Assembly: GCF_900099805.1 (NCBI RefSeq)
Contig: NZ_FNDR01000015.1
Coordinates: forward strand, 1 to 64,000
DNA: 64,000 bases
Direction of reading: 5' to 3'
Source: Variovorax sp. OV700
GTDB taxonomy: Bacteria; Pseudomonadota; Gammaproteobacteria; Burkholderiales; Burkholderiaceae_C
How positions within the stretch are numbered: position 1 is the stretch's first letter; each line of letters begins with the position of its first letter. Under the pieces are notes generated by a model. That model was not told the DNA's origin, made no database searches, and saw nothing but the letters and a program-made list of their open reading frames with translations. The position numbers were made by a program, and so were the translations under genes. Positions 1 to 8,887 of this stretch are shown piece by piece.

Positions 1-161
1 GCCACGGCACGCTGGGCTGGACGCATGCCTGCGGCTCGGGCAAGTCGATTGCGCGCATCGTGAGCGGGCTCGCGCCGGAGGTGGATTTCGCGTTCACCGG
101 GTTGACGCATGGCACACGAGGCAAGGCATTGGTGTCACCATTGGGTGGGCCATCTGCTTAG
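1..161 (+). CDS. dadA: D-amino-acid dehydrogenase small subunit, C-terminal end (partial)
   Basis: Partial gene entering from the left edge; the frame begins at base 3 and stops with TAG at 159-161, giving the last 52 residues. The peptide begins HGTLGWTHACGSGKSIA and continues to LAPEVDF, the conserved C-terminal FAD-binding block of DadA-type D-amino-acid dehydrogenases, which oxidatively deaminate D-amino acids to 2-oxoacids and pass electrons to the respiratory chain. The tail after LAPEVDF is longer than in many family members. With only the end visible I cannot separate DadA from closely related flavin amine oxidases, so the symbol is tentative. Confidence 0.75.
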   Translation, partial: HGTLGWTHACGSGKSIARIVSGLAPEVDFAFTGLTHGTRGKALVSPLGGPSA

Positions 162-201
162 GCAGCTGATATGGCCTGGCACCGGAGGACCATTCAAACG
201 G

Positions 202-216
202 GGCCGCAGAGCGGCC
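202..216 (+). terminator. Weak GC hairpin downstream of dadA
   Basis: GGCCGC, loop AGA, GCGGCC forms a perfect 6-bp stem 40 bases after the dadA stop. There is no T-run, so it is only a candidate terminator. The rest of 162-431 holds no gene I can support on either strand. Confidence 0.25.
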
Positions 217-431
217 TGATCGGCGGTGGCATGAAGGATCGGCTGTGTCGATTTCTGCAACGTGCCGGATCGTTTGTTCACCGGTTGGTCGTTCGCTCGG
301 GTGCAATGGAAGAAGCCGCTTGGATGCCGCCACCCGATGTGCACTCAAAGCCTGCCGAGCCGCCGAACGAAGCACATCAACGCCGTCGGGTGTAAGTTAG
401 TGCCATTCCTATCTGACATCTGGAGCAATGC

Positions 432-1223
432 ATGATCGTCGAACGCATCTGGACCGGCAACGCCTATCGCAACTACAACTACCTGATCGTTTGCCCCGAG
501 AGCGGCGAGGCTCTTGCCATCGATCCCCTGGACCACCAGAAATGCCTGGCGGCCGCCAAGGACAAGGGCTGGCAGATCACGCAGATCCTCAATACTCACG
601 AGCATCACGACCACACGGGCGGCAATGAGGCCGTCGTCGCGGCGACGGGCGCCAAGGTGATTGCGCACCACCAGTCGGGCTCTCGCATTGCCGGCATGGA
701 TCGCGGCGTGAAGGCGGGCGACGTGATCAAGGTCGGCAAGACCGTCGAGCTCGAATGCATGGACACGCCCGGCCACACGATGTGCCACATCTGCCTGCGC
801 TCTCACACCGAAAGGCCGGCACTGTTCTCCGGCGACACGCTGTTCAACGCCGGCGCGGGCAACTGCCACAACGGCGGCAATGTGGAATCGATGTACACCA
901 CCTTCGTCGAGCAACTCGCCAAGCTGCCCGACGACACCCGCGTCTACCCCGGCCACGACTACATCGAAAACAACCTGCGTTTCACGCTCGCGCGCGAACC
1001 CGACAACGCTGCCGCCAAGGCGCTGCTGCCTGGCGTGGCAGGGCATGACCCGGCCAAGGCCCGCGTCACGACGCTGCGCGAAGAGAAAGAGGTCAACACC
1101 TTCCTGCGTCTGTCGAGCCCGAGTGTCATTGCAGCGCTTCGCGAGGCCTTTCCCGATCTGCCCGAGAAGCCGGATCCGAAGACCGTGTTCGTCAAGCTTC
1201 GCGAGCTGCGCAACACATGGTGA
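432..1223 (+). CDS. gloB: Hydroxyacylglutathione hydrolase (glyoxalase II)-like metallo-hydrolase
   Basis: 263 aa, the usual length of glyoxalase II, which hydrolyses S-lactoylglutathione to D-lactate and glutathione in the cytosol. The metal motif THEHHDHTGG (about residues 57-66) supplies the dinuclear-site ligands; further ligands are in DTPGHTMCH (about 115), SGDTLF (about 137) and YPGHDY (about 175). The C-terminal region up to LRELRNTW fits the helical substrate-binding domain. GGAG lies at 422-425, 6 bases before the ATG, and supports this start. It stands alone between dadA and a convergent LysR gene. GloB is the best name; a broader thioesterase role cannot be excluded. Confidence 0.85.
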   Translation: MIVERIWTGNAYRNYNYLIVCPESGEALAIDPLDHQKCLAAAKDKGWQITQILNTHEHHDHTGGNEAVVAATGAKVIAHHQSGSRIAGMDRGVKAGDVIKVGKTVELECMDTPGHTMCHICLRSHTERPALFSGDTLFNAGAGNCHNGGNVESMYTTFVEQLAKLPDDTRVYPGHDYIENNLRFTLAREPDNAAAKALLPGVAGHDPAKARVTTLREEKEVNTFLRLSSPSVIAALREAFPDLPEKPDPKTVFVKLRELRNTW

Positions 1224-1295
1224 GCCGCTAGCCAACATTACTCCGACCGTCGCGGGGCCGCATAGCGCCGCACCGATCGATCAGGTGCCTCGCAC

Positions 1296-2210
1296 TCAGC
1301 CGAGTTCGGCCTTGGCCAGGCGGCACACCGACAGCAGCGCGAGCAGGTTGGGATCGCGCTCGCGTGTGCGCAGGAAGTTGAGCGCAATGGTCTGGCGCAT
1401 CAGGTACCTGGACTGCAACGGGATCAACTGCACCTTCTGCGGCATGACACCGCGCACCCGCCCCGGCAGCAGCGTGTAGCCCACGCCGCCGCTCACCAGG
1501 TTCATGAGCGAGAAAATGTCGTCGGTCTTCATCACCACGTTGGGGGTGAAGCCGGCGATGCGGAAGGTCTCGACAAAACCCCGGTAAGTCACGAAGCCCT
1601 CGCTCAGGCTCACGAAGCGTTCGCCGGCGCAGCTGCTCAGGTCGATTTCCTTTTGCCCGGAGTAGGGCGAGCCGACGGGTGCCGCGAACTGGATGTCGTC
1701 CTCGAACAGGGGCTCCGACTCGACATCGGAAACATCCTCCGGGATGGCCATGAGCGCGGCGTCGATCGCGCCATCGCGCAGCTTCTGCAGCAAGTGCGCA
1801 TTGGAGCCGAGCACGAGCTCGGTGTGCAGGTCCGGCTTGCGCAGCTTCATTGCCATGATCAGCTGAGGCACCGTGCGGCTCGTCAGGGAATAGAGCGAGC
1901 CGATGCGAATGCGGTCGGCCGAGTAGCCGGCGACTTCCCGCGTGGCGCGAATGCCCTCGGACATGGTGCGAAGCACTTCGCGCGCCACCTCCGCCAGCGC
2001 ATGGGCGGCTTCGGTCGGATGCAGATTGCGGCCCTCGTGCCGGAACAGCGCGCAGCGCAGCCCGGTTTCCAGCGAATGCAAGGCGCGGTGCACGCTCACG
2101 GCGCTGATGTCGAGCTTTTCCGCCGCGCGGGCGAGATTGCCGGTCTCCATGAAGGCCAGCAGGATCTCGAGCTTGCGGAAGGTGATCTCTTCGTCGACGT
2201 GGAGGAGCAT
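1296..2210 (-). CDS. LysR-family regulator (MdcR-like)
   Basis: 304 aa from the ATG at 2210; an in-frame TTG at 2249 would add 13 residues but is a poorer start. The N-terminal winged helix-turn-helix runs about residues 8-66 (EITFRKLEILLAFMETGNL, then ISAVSVHRALHSLE), followed by a substrate-binding domain to the C-terminus. The wording of the DNA-binding part, especially EITFRKLE and VSVHRALHSLE, recalls malonate-decarboxylase regulators (MdcR), but no malonate genes are present, so this is only a subfamily resemblance. It lies 66 bases after the enoyl-CoA hydratase on the same strand and may be the last gene of that operon. Confidence 0.8.
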   Translation of the reverse strand: MLLHVDEEITFRKLEILLAFMETGNLARAAEKLDISAVSVHRALHSLETGLRCALFRHEGRNLHPTEAAHALAEVAREVLRTMSEGIRATREVAGYSADRIRIGSLYSLTSRTVPQLIMAMKLRKPDLHTELVLGSNAHLLQKLRDGAIDAALMAIPEDVSDVESEPLFEDDIQFAAPVGSPYSGQKEIDLSSCAGERFVSLSEGFVTYRGFVETFRIAGFTPNVVMKTDDIFSLMNLVSGGVGYTLLPGRVRGVMPQKVQLIPLQSRYLMRQTIALNFLRTRERDPNLLALLSVCRLAKAELG

Positions 2211-2276
2211 GGGCGGCCTGCGGATGAAATCTGATCGTAACGCCTGCAAGGCGATTGGATCGCGCGCCCGCGTGCG

Positions 2277-3071
2277 CTACATGTTGGCGCGGTGCGCCTG
2301 CTTGCGTTCGGTGAACTTCCTCGCGCCGAGCGAGTAGGCGCCGGACGCAAAATTGATGGCGTGCCCACGCCGGGCAGCGGTCGCGGCCTTGGCGAACATC
2401 TCGTCGCCCATTTCCTTCCACCACGATTTGGTGATAGCCACGGAGGTTGGCGACCACTGCGACACCTGCGCGCAGATTTCCGCCACCCGTTCGTCCAGGC
2501 GAGCGTCGTCCACGACTTCATGGACCAGGCCGAGCGCCAGGGACTGTGCGGCCGGCACGATCTCGGCGAGCAGCACGAGCCGCTTCATTGCTGCCTCCCC
2601 GATGATCGAATGCAGCAACGCGCTGCCGAAGATGGCTGCGGAGCCCACCTTGAACTCCGTCATGCCGAAGCGCGCCTGGGTGGAAGCGATGCGAAGGTCG
2701 GCCATGAGCGCGATCTGCAGTCCTGCGCCGGCGGCCACGCCGTTGATCCGGGCGATGACCGGCTTGCCGAGCGCGCGGAACACCTCGTACAGGGCCATAT
2801 AGCTGTCGATCCGCGCGGCTGAGCCTGCCGCGTCCATGGCGGCGCTCTCGTGCTGGTCTTGTCCCGCGCAGAAAGCCTTGCCCGCGCCGGTGATCACGAT
2901 CACGCGCACCTGTGCGTCGGCATCGGCCGACAACAGGGCGGACTGGAAGAGCTCGCGCTGCGTACGGTCGAACGCGTTCATGGCGTGCGGGCGATCCATC
3001 GTGATCAAGGCGACGCCCTTGTCGATGGCCAGGGTAACGCAGGGATTCAAGGAAGGCGTTTTGTCAGTCAT
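2277..3071 (-). CDS. Enoyl-CoA hydratase/isomerase family protein
   Basis: 264 aa from the ATG at 3071; the same frame is open further upstream but that extension is arginine-rich and overlaps the preceding gene. Crotonase-fold signatures: TGAGKAFCAGQD (about residues 60-71) and INGVAAGAGLQIALMADLRIAS (about 105-126), which supply the oxyanion-hole amides. The usual PGAGGTQ segment with the catalytic glutamate is replaced by a stretch around GSAAIFGSALL, so the chemistry may not be ordinary hydration. It follows the Bug receptor by 28 bases and is probably co-transcribed with it and the CoA ligase, consistent with degradation of an organic acid as its CoA thioester. Substrate unknown. Confidence 0.82.
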   Translation of the reverse strand: MTDKTPSLNPCVTLAIDKGVALITMDRPHAMNAFDRTQRELFQSALLSADADAQVRVIVITGAGKAFCAGQDQHESAAMDAAGSAARIDSYMALYEVFRALGKPVIARINGVAAGAGLQIALMADLRIASTQARFGMTEFKVGSAAIFGSALLHSIIGEAAMKRLVLLAEIVPAAQSLALGLVHEVVDDARLDERVAEICAQVSQWSPTSVAITKSWWKEMGDEMFAKAATAARRGHAINFASGAYSLGARKFTERKQAHRANM

Positions 3072-3099
3072 TGGTCGGCTCCAGGATGTGTGTCGGGTT

Positions 3100-4083
3100 C
3101 TAGCGGGCCACCTTGATCCGCTGCACCACCTGCTCCCATTTGTTCGATTCGTTCTGCAGCCGGTCGCGCGCCTGGGCGGGCGTGCTGCGGACGGCCTCGA
3201 TCCCGAGCTGCGCGAAGCGGCGCTTGACCGCCTCATCGTCCAGTGTCTCGTTGAGCGCCGTGTTCAGCGTGGCGATCACGTCGTCGGGCGTTCCCTTGGG
3301 CGCCAGCACCGCATAGACCGAGGCGGCAACGAACTGCGGCAGGCCCTGCTCCGCAAACGTTGGCAGGCCCGGGAAGATGTCCAGCCGCTGCGGGCTCGCC
3401 ACACCCACGGCCACGACCTTTCCTGAGGCCAGGTTGGTGAGCGCGGTGGGCGAGGTGGTCACCATGAACTGGATCTCGCCCGCAAACAGATCGGCCATCG
3501 CCGGCGCGGAACCGCGATAGGGCACGTGCAGCAGTTCGAGCGACGCCTGTTGGCGGAACCACTCGGTGACGATGTGTTCGGTCGAGCCGTTGCCCGAGGA
3601 GCCGTAGGCGACCTTGCCCGGCTGCTGCTTGGCTTTGGCGGCCAGGTCCGCGTACGAGGCGATGCCGCTCGCCTTCGACGCGAGCATGACCAGGGGCAGT
3701 TCGCCGACGGTGGCCACCGGCCTGAAGTCTTTGGCGATTTCGTAGCCGACGGCCTCGGCACCGGACATCTTTTCCGACATGACGTAGGAGGTGGTCGGTG
3801 CCATGAGGAGGGTGTGGCCGTCCGGTGCCGCCCGCTTGACGAATTGCGCTCCGATTGCACCGGAGGCACCCGCCTTGTTGTCCACCACCACCGAGAGCTT
3901 CAGCTTCTGTGCCATGCCTTGCGCAAGGATGCGCCCGACCACGTCGACGCCGCCGCCGGCCGGGAAGGCCACGACCAGGGTGATGGGCTTGTCGGCGAGG
4001 GCGGCCTGGGCCCAGGCGCAGAAGGCGAGGCTCGAAACCATCACCATCGCTTGCCGCCAGCGATTCAAGTGAACTCGGATCAT
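3100..4083 (-). CDS. Bug/TctC-family periplasmic solute receptor
   Basis: 327 aa with an N-terminal signal peptide ending near AQAALA, then DKPITLVVAFPAGGGVDVVGR, the typical opening of Bug (tripartite tricarboxylate receptor-like) proteins. The ligand-loop words VVDNKAGASGAIGA (about 65-78) and YGSSGNGSTEH (about 160) are present. These periplasmic receptors bind carboxylates such as organic or aromatic acids. No TctA/TctB membrane genes are nearby, as is common for orphan Bug proteins in Burkholderiales. It sits between the CoA ligase (51 bases upstream) and the enoyl-CoA hydratase (28 bases downstream), so its ligand is probably the acid activated by the ligase. Confidence 0.9.
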   Translation of the reverse strand: MIRVHLNRWRQAMVMVSSLAFCAWAQAALADKPITLVVAFPAGGGVDVVGRILAQGMAQKLKLSVVVDNKAGASGAIGAQFVKRAAPDGHTLLMAPTTSYVMSEKMSGAEAVGYEIAKDFRPVATVGELPLVMLASKASGIASYADLAAKAKQQPGKVAYGSSGNGSTEHIVTEWFRQQASLELLHVPYRGSAPAMADLFAGEIQFMVTTSPTALTNLASGKVVAVGVASPQRLDIFPGLPTFAEQGLPQFVAASVYAVLAPKGTPDDVIATLNTALNETLDDEAVKRRFAQLGIEAVRSTPAQARDRLQNESNKWEQVVQRIKVAR

Positions 4084-4134
4084 GGTTTTTCCTTTCAGTT
4101 GAGCAATCGATGGAGGCCTTGAATCGGGCGGGAG

Positions 4135-5712
4135 TCAGCGCTTGGCCGCGCGAAAGCCGGCAGCGTCAGCGTCCCACACACCCGTGACGCTGCGAGACAG
4201 CTCCTTCTTCTGGATCCGCTGTGTCGGCGTCTTGGGGAAGGCGCCGATGAACTCGACGTAGCGTGGAATCTGGAAGTACGGCAGCTTGCCGCTGCACCAG
4301 CGAAGCAGATCGGGCGGCGTGATGCTTGCGCCTTCGCGCAGGCGCACGAACAGCTTGAGTTCGTCTTCGCCCAACTCGCTGGGGACGCCGACCAGTGCCA
4401 CTTCGGCCACCGCATCGTGCTGCGCAAAGACGCTCTCCACGTCCCAGGCCGCGATGTTGATGCCGCGGCGCCGCAGCATGTCCTTCTTGCGCCCCGCATA
4501 GAAGAGATTGCCGTTCGCATCGCGGTGCGCGAGATCGCCGCTCAAGAACAGCTCGCCGCGGCGCGCGGCTGCATCGGCCTGCGGATTTCTGAAGTAGCCC
4601 AAGAAGCCCAGGCGCGGGTTGAGGGCGCGAATGGCGACCTCGCCCTTGTCGCCCGGCTCGACCGGCGATCCGTCGTCCGCAAGAAGCGAGATCTCGTAGT
4701 ACGACAGCGGCTTGCCGATGGAGCCCGGTGGCCCGTCGATGTTGGCCGTGACGAAGGTGATGAGTTCGGAGAGCCCATAGCCTTCCCGCATCGACACACC
4801 GAAACGCTCGGCGAACGCGTGCCACACATCGGCGGGACAGCCGCCTCCCCAGGCGATGCGCACGCGGTGCTCGCGGTCATCGGAGCGCTCCGGCTGCTTC
4901 AACAGCATCGGCAGCACGCTGCCCAGGTAGTGGATGTGCGTGGCCTGGTGGCGACGGACGTCGTCCCAGAACCCTGAAGCGCTGAAGCGTTCCAGCATCG
5001 CCAGCTGGAAACCGCCCGTGAGCGCGGCAATCGCGACGGCCACGCCGGAGCCGTGGTGTAGCGCCTCCCAGAACAGGAAGATGTCACCCGGTCCGGCCTC
5101 CGTCAAGCGAAGGATGGCCATCGGTCCGGCGCGCAGTTGGCGGTCGGACTTCAGAACGCCCTTGGGTGCGCCGGTGGTGCCCGAACTGGGACTGAGGGCA
5201 ATGATCTCGTCGGTCCTCACGAGGGGCGCGGCATCGTCCTCGTCGCACGATGCGAAGCGGTCGAACTCTCCGTCGATGCCGTTGCGCCAGATCGTCCGGG
5301 GCAGGTTGATTCCGAGTTCCTCGAGAGCCGCGCGGAATGCGGTGTCGGCCACGATGGCCTGCGGCGCGAGTTCGTGGAGGAGGTGGGCCAGCGGTGCGCC
5401 CAGCAGGTGCACGTTGATCGGCACGCGAACCATCCCCAGTCGCGCCAGCGCAAAGAGCAGGTAGAGGTGGTCCGGGTGGCTGGGCAGCATGACCGCGACC
5501 CGGTCGCCCTTTTGCAAGCCTTGCGACTTCAACAGGGCCGCCACCTGGTTCACTCGCCGGTCCAGCATTCCGACGCTGATGCGCTCGCCCTTGAAGGAGC
5601 AGTAGATGTCTTCGGGATTCGAACGGGCGCGGCGAGCGAGCAGTTCGCCGATGGTTTCCTCGCTAAGCGGGTCCATGGCGACGGAGCCGGTCGAATGGTT
5701 TGCCTGCGACAT
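4135..5712 (-). CDS. Class I adenylate-forming acyl-CoA ligase (CaiC-like)
   Basis: 525 aa. The ATG at 5712 is preceded by GGGAAC, a plausible ribosome site; an in-frame ATG at 5757 would add 15 residues and would overlap the inverted repeat upstream. The AMP-binding core is clear: SPSSGTTGAPKGV (about 177-189), REGYGLSE (about 320) and LSGDLAHRD (about 403). The C-terminal signature reads PTQRIQKKEL, so the position usually occupied by the adenylation lysine (PTGK) carries arginine with lysines two and three further on. General wording resembles crotonobetaine/carnitine-CoA ligases. It would make a CoA thioester from a carboxylic acid and ATP. It heads the run ligase, Bug receptor, enoyl-CoA hydratase, LysR. 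Confidence 0.85.
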   Translation of the reverse strand: MSQANHSTGSVAMDPLSEETIGELLARRARSNPEDIYCSFKGERISVGMLDRRVNQVAALLKSQGLQKGDRVAVMLPSHPDHLYLLFALARLGMVRVPINVHLLGAPLAHLLHELAPQAIVADTAFRAALEELGINLPRTIWRNGIDGEFDRFASCDEDDAAPLVRTDEIIALSPSSGTTGAPKGVLKSDRQLRAGPMAILRLTEAGPGDIFLFWEALHHGSGVAVAIAALTGGFQLAMLERFSASGFWDDVRRHQATHIHYLGSVLPMLLKQPERSDDREHRVRIAWGGGCPADVWHAFAERFGVSMREGYGLSELITFVTANIDGPPGSIGKPLSYYEISLLADDGSPVEPGDKGEVAIRALNPRLGFLGYFRNPQADAAARRGELFLSGDLAHRDANGNLFYAGRKKDMLRRRGINIAAWDVESVFAQHDAVAEVALVGVPSELGEDELKLFVRLREGASITPPDLLRWCSGKLPYFQIPRYVEFIGAFPKTPTQRIQKKELSRSVTGVWDADAAGFRAAKR

Positions 5713-5743
5713 CTTGTTCCCGTGAAATAGCCTTAACGAAGAA

Positions 5744-5780
5744 TAATTGAAATGCAATTACATCGATTGCATTTCAATTA
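5744..5780. promoter_or_regulatory. Perfect 15-bp inverted repeat in the ligase promoter (candidate operator)
   Basis: Left arm TAATTGAAATGCAAT at 5744-5758 and its exact reverse complement at 5766-5780, separated by 7 bases. It lies 32 bases upstream of the ligase start, in AT-rich DNA unlike the surroundings. A perfect 15-bp dyad suits binding of a dimeric or tetrameric repressor; the adjacent IclR-family gene is the obvious candidate. Binding is inferred, the symmetry is seen. Confidence 0.8.
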
Positions 5781-5911
5781 ATGTTGCGCGTTATGCGGCG
5801 CTTCGTCAAGTGCGGGGATGTGGGTACCCCGGCAACCGCGCGCGGGCTGTTCGCCGGCTGATCGGCCGTCCGCAAGGGGAAATGGGGAAAAGCGCGCGGG
5901 AGCCGCGGCGC

Positions 5912-6736
5912 TCAGGTGGAGGCTTCGCGCGCCGCCAGTTCGAGCCGGGGAAGGATCAGTTCGCGCACCTGGGCGATGTCGTAGCGCGAACGGACGGTCG
6001 ATACGTTCAGGGCTGCGATGGGGCGCCCCGAAAAGTCCGTCACGGGCACCGACACGGAGACGCCGTCGTCGCCGAAATTCTTCTCCGTGAACGAGTGGCC
6101 GTCTTCCGCCGCCTTGCGGAATATCGAAAGCACCTCCGATCGGCTGCGGGTGCCGAAGCGGGCACGCACCGCGGGGGACAACGCGTCGAGCATCTTCGCG
6201 AGCTGTGCCTGCGGAGCTTGCGAGAGAAGCACCTGGCCGGATGAAGAGGTGAGCGCGGGAAAGCGGCTCCCCACCGGGAGATTGATGGCCGTGACGTGCG
6301 CTCCCGGAATGTTGAGCAACACGACGACTTCGTCCCCGTCCAGCTCAACCCATGACACCGTTTCGCGCGTCTCCTTGGCCAGCTTCTCGAGCAATGGATA
6401 CGCAAGCTCTCTCTGAGGATGGTGCCGATGGATGCCGCGCACCAGCCCCAGGAGCTTCAGCGAGGGGAGGTACTTTTTCGACTCGCGGTCCTTGCCGAGA
6501 TAGCCGAGCCGATGAAGCGTGTAGACGAAACGCTGCGCCGCGCTGCGGCCCATGCCTGTGTGCTGCGCAATGTCGCCGATCGAGAGGGCGGAGGGATGCT
6601 CGTTGAACAGTTCGAGGATGCGCATCCCCTTTTCCATCGAACCGACGAACAGGCGCCCATCGACGTCGCCTTGATCTTCGTGCGAATCGGCCGGGGCGGA
6701 GGGGCGGCGCGTCGAGCGCTTTGGAGACGTGTCCAC
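5912..6736 (-). CDS. IclR-family transcriptional regulator
   Basis: 274 aa from a GTG at 6736, the longest form; the conserved part begins at LFVGSMEKGMRILELF (about residue 29). The winged helix-turn-helix covers about 30-90 (IGDIAQHTGMGRSAAQRFVYTLHRLGYL) and the IclR effector domain about 105-270, including LPVGSRFPALTSSSGQVLL and the C-terminal VSVPVTDFSGRPIAALNVS. It lies upstream of, and in the same direction as, the ligase operon, and the perfect inverted repeat at 5744-5780 sits between them. It is therefore probably the local regulator, answering to an acid or its CoA ester. Effector unknown. Confidence 0.88.
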   Translation of the reverse strand: MDTSPKRSTRRPSAPADSHEDQGDVDGRLFVGSMEKGMRILELFNEHPSALSIGDIAQHTGMGRSAAQRFVYTLHRLGYLGKDRESKKYLPSLKLLGLVRGIHRHHPQRELAYPLLEKLAKETRETVSWVELDGDEVVVLLNIPGAHVTAINLPVGSRFPALTSSSGQVLLSQAPQAQLAKMLDALSPAVRARFGTRSRSEVLSIFRKAAEDGHSFTEKNFGDDGVSVSVPVTDFSGRPIAALNVSTVRSRYDIAQVRELILPRLELAAREAST

Positions 6737-6887
6737 GAGGAGCGTGACGGTCGATGGTGTGAATACGTATCGAGGCGCGCCACGCTTTCAAGGCGCGGGC
6801 CGGATCGGGCAAGGGGCGAAAAATAGTGTAGCGCACCGGGTCGAGCCCGGCGCAACACCTCTCGCGCCCCTCGCCCCTTCGCACCGC

Positions 6888-7160
6888 TCACTCGGCAGTG
6901 GCCGGGTCGATCACGCTGTACACCCGGTCCACCCGGTCGGCCGGGAAGCCGCCAAGCTCCGCGTGCCGGCGCACCAGGGCTTCGTCGGCGGACTGGTAGA
7001 CGCAGTAGATCCGGTCGTCGGTCACGTAGCTGTGGATCCACTGGATGTCGGGGCCCATGCTGCTCAACACGCCGCAGGACTTTTGCGAGATGGCCTTCAA
7101 GTCTGCCGGGGTGAATTGGCCGGCGCCGGGGATGTGCCGTTCGATAACGAATTTGGGCAT
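6888..7160 (-). CDS. DUF4242 family protein
   Basis: 90 aa from the ATG at 7160, preceded by AGGAG at a good distance. It begins MPKFVIERHIPGAGQFTPADL and contains SYVTDDRIYCVYQSADEALVRRHAE, the pattern of DUF4242 proteins (small ferredoxin-like alpha/beta proteins; one actinobacterial member has been described as nickel-binding). It is divergent from an AraC-type gene 133 bases away. No enzymatic residues can be named with confidence. Confidence 0.8.
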   Translation of the reverse strand: MPKFVIERHIPGAGQFTPADLKAISQKSCGVLSSMGPDIQWIHSYVTDDRIYCVYQSADEALVRRHAELGGFPADRVDRVYSVIDPATAE

Positions 7161-7293
7161 GGCGATACTCCTATCTAGAATCATCGGTCAAGGGCGACCA
7201 AGACCTATGTTGCCGACGCGAAGCAGCCTCGTATTGCCCGCTCCGCCGGACTTGTTGACTGAAACCCCGCCCTCGCTCGACCGGGAGGAGACG

Positions 7294-8247
7294 ATGGATG
7301 TCTTGTCGGACGTACTGCGGACCATCCGCCTGGAGGGCGCGCTGTTCCTGAACGGGGACATGCATGCGCCCTGGTGCTTCAAGGTGCCCAAGGGCACCGA
7401 CATGGCGCGGCTCCTGAGGCCTGGCGCGCAGCGGCTGGCCATCTGCCACCTGGTGCTGCAAGGCGAATGCTGGGCCCAGGTCGACGGCGGGGAGCCAATC
7501 CGCGCATACGCTGGCGAAGTGATCGCCGTGCCGCATGGCGACTCGCACGTGCTGGGCAGCGGCCTGCACCATGCGGCGGTGGACGTGGCGCATGTGGTGA
7601 GTCCGCGCGCCCCCGAACTGGAGCGCATCCGCTACGGCGGCAATGGCGACCGCACGGTGCTGGTGTGCAGCTGGTTCGCGTACGAAGGCGATGCACCCAA
7701 TCCCGTGATGGCGAACATTCCGCGCCTGTTCACCACGGCGTTGCGCAGCCGGCCGGCCGGCCCGTGGATCGAGCAGTCCGTCAACTTCGTATTGGGGGAT
7801 GCCGCTTCGCACACGCCCGGTTCCGAGATGGTCGCCGCCAAGGTCGCGGAGGTGCTGTTTGCCGAAGTGCTGCGCGGCTACATCGAATCCATGCCCGCCA
7901 ACGACCCTGGCTGGCTGGCCGGCCTGCGCGACCCCCACGTGAGCCGCTGCCTGGCGCTGATGCACGGCGAGCCCGCGCGCAACTGGACCGTCGACGCGCT
8001 GGCGCAGGAAACCCACATCTCACGCAGCGTGCTGGCGGACCGCTTCGCCGAACTGGTGGGCGTACCGCCCATGCAGTACCTGACACGCTGGCGCATGATC
8101 CTGGCCGCCGGCATGCTGCGTAGAGACCAGGGCAACCTGGCGCGCATTGCCGAGGGTGTCGGCTACGAGTCGGAAGCCGCCTTCAACCGCGCGTTCAAGC
8201 GCGAGTACGGGGTGTCGCCGGGGGCTTGGCGGCAGAACGGGGCTTAG
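7294..8247 (+). CDS. AraC-family regulator with N-terminal cupin domain
   Basis: 317 aa from the ATG at 7294, which has GGGAGGAG directly upstream; longer in-frame starts lack this. It opens MDVLSDVLRTIRLEGALFLNG, the standard start of AraC proteins with a cupin_6 ligand domain (about residues 1-190). The double helix-turn-helix occupies about 205-310, with SRSVLADRFAELVG and the second helix region ARIAEGVGYESEAAFNRAFKREYG, closing with SPGAWR. It is divergent from the DUF4242 gene and may control it. Effector unknown. Confidence 0.9.
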   Translation: MDVLSDVLRTIRLEGALFLNGDMHAPWCFKVPKGTDMARLLRPGAQRLAICHLVLQGECWAQVDGGEPIRAYAGEVIAVPHGDSHVLGSGLHHAAVDVAHVVSPRAPELERIRYGGNGDRTVLVCSWFAYEGDAPNPVMANIPRLFTTALRSRPAGPWIEQSVNFVLGDAASHTPGSEMVAAKVAEVLFAEVLRGYIESMPANDPGWLAGLRDPHVSRCLALMHGEPARNWTVDALAQETHISRSVLADRFAELVGVPPMQYLTRWRMILAAGMLRRDQGNLARIAEGVGYESEAAFNRAFKREYGVSPGAWRQNGA

Positions 8248-8428
8248 CTGTGTCCAGTCGCTTGGCGCCGTAGACCTCTGAACCGCCGAACGCTGCGCGG
8301 TCAGTGCGAGCGGCGTGTACTCGCGGGGCACTCTAAGGGTTTGCGTTGACAAGATGAGGGTCAAACCCTGTTCCGGAGCACAGTAAGAATTACATAAGAT
8401 TTGCGCCCACGTCCCAACCAAGGTACCC

Positions 8429-8887
8429 ATGCTCGACGTCGACTTGCCAGCGCCCGCTGCGGCCGTTCACAGCCTTCTTGCCAGCCGCGGGATCGTTCCG
8501 GCGCTGGCCTTGCTCAACGATAGGACGTCCTATCGGTTCACGGCGATCTACAAATTGAACGGCGACGTGATGCACGCGGCGCATGCCTTCGACCGCGACT
8601 CTGAATACCGCACCTGGCTGAAGGTGGTGCCTCTGGGCAAGAGCTTCTGCCAGTACGCGCTCGAGCACGGCGAGTTCGTGACCAGCCATGCCTCCGAGGA
8701 TCAGCGCCTGACAAACCGACCCTATGCCGGCATGGTCGAGTCGTACTACGGCCGGCTGCTGACGCGAGGATGCGGCACGCCCTATGGCACCTTCATCCAT
8801 TTCGACTTGGAGTCGCGCAGCATCCCCACAGAGGAAATCCGCTTCCTGCGCGAGGTGATCCCGCAGTTCATTGACTACTTGGAATGA
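8429..8887 (+). CDS. Small GAF-like domain protein
   Basis: 152 aa. The order and wording TSYRFTAIYKLNGDVMHAAHAFDR, then VPLGKSFCQYALEHGEFVTS and GTPYGTFIHFDLESR, resembles a single GAF domain (small-ligand or redox sensing) without an attached output domain. The last 20 bases overlap the 3' end of the convergent methionine aminopeptidase gene. The upstream 181 bases show no clear signal. Fold assignment is by eye; ligand and partner are unknown. Confidence 0.65.
   Translation: MLDVDLPAPAAAVHSLLASRGIVPALALLNDRTSYRFTAIYKLNGDVMHAAHAFDRDSEYRTWLKVVPLGKSFCQYALEHGEFVTSHASEDQRLTNRPYAGMVESYYGRLLTRGCGTPYGTFIHFDLESRSIPTEEIRFLREVIPQFIDYLE

Noticed and set aside
345..1238. Long open frame antisense to the glyoxalase II-like gene (about 297 codons)
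   Set aside because: It mirrors the real gene's codon structure, has no domain, and lacks a ribosome site; a by-product of high GC.
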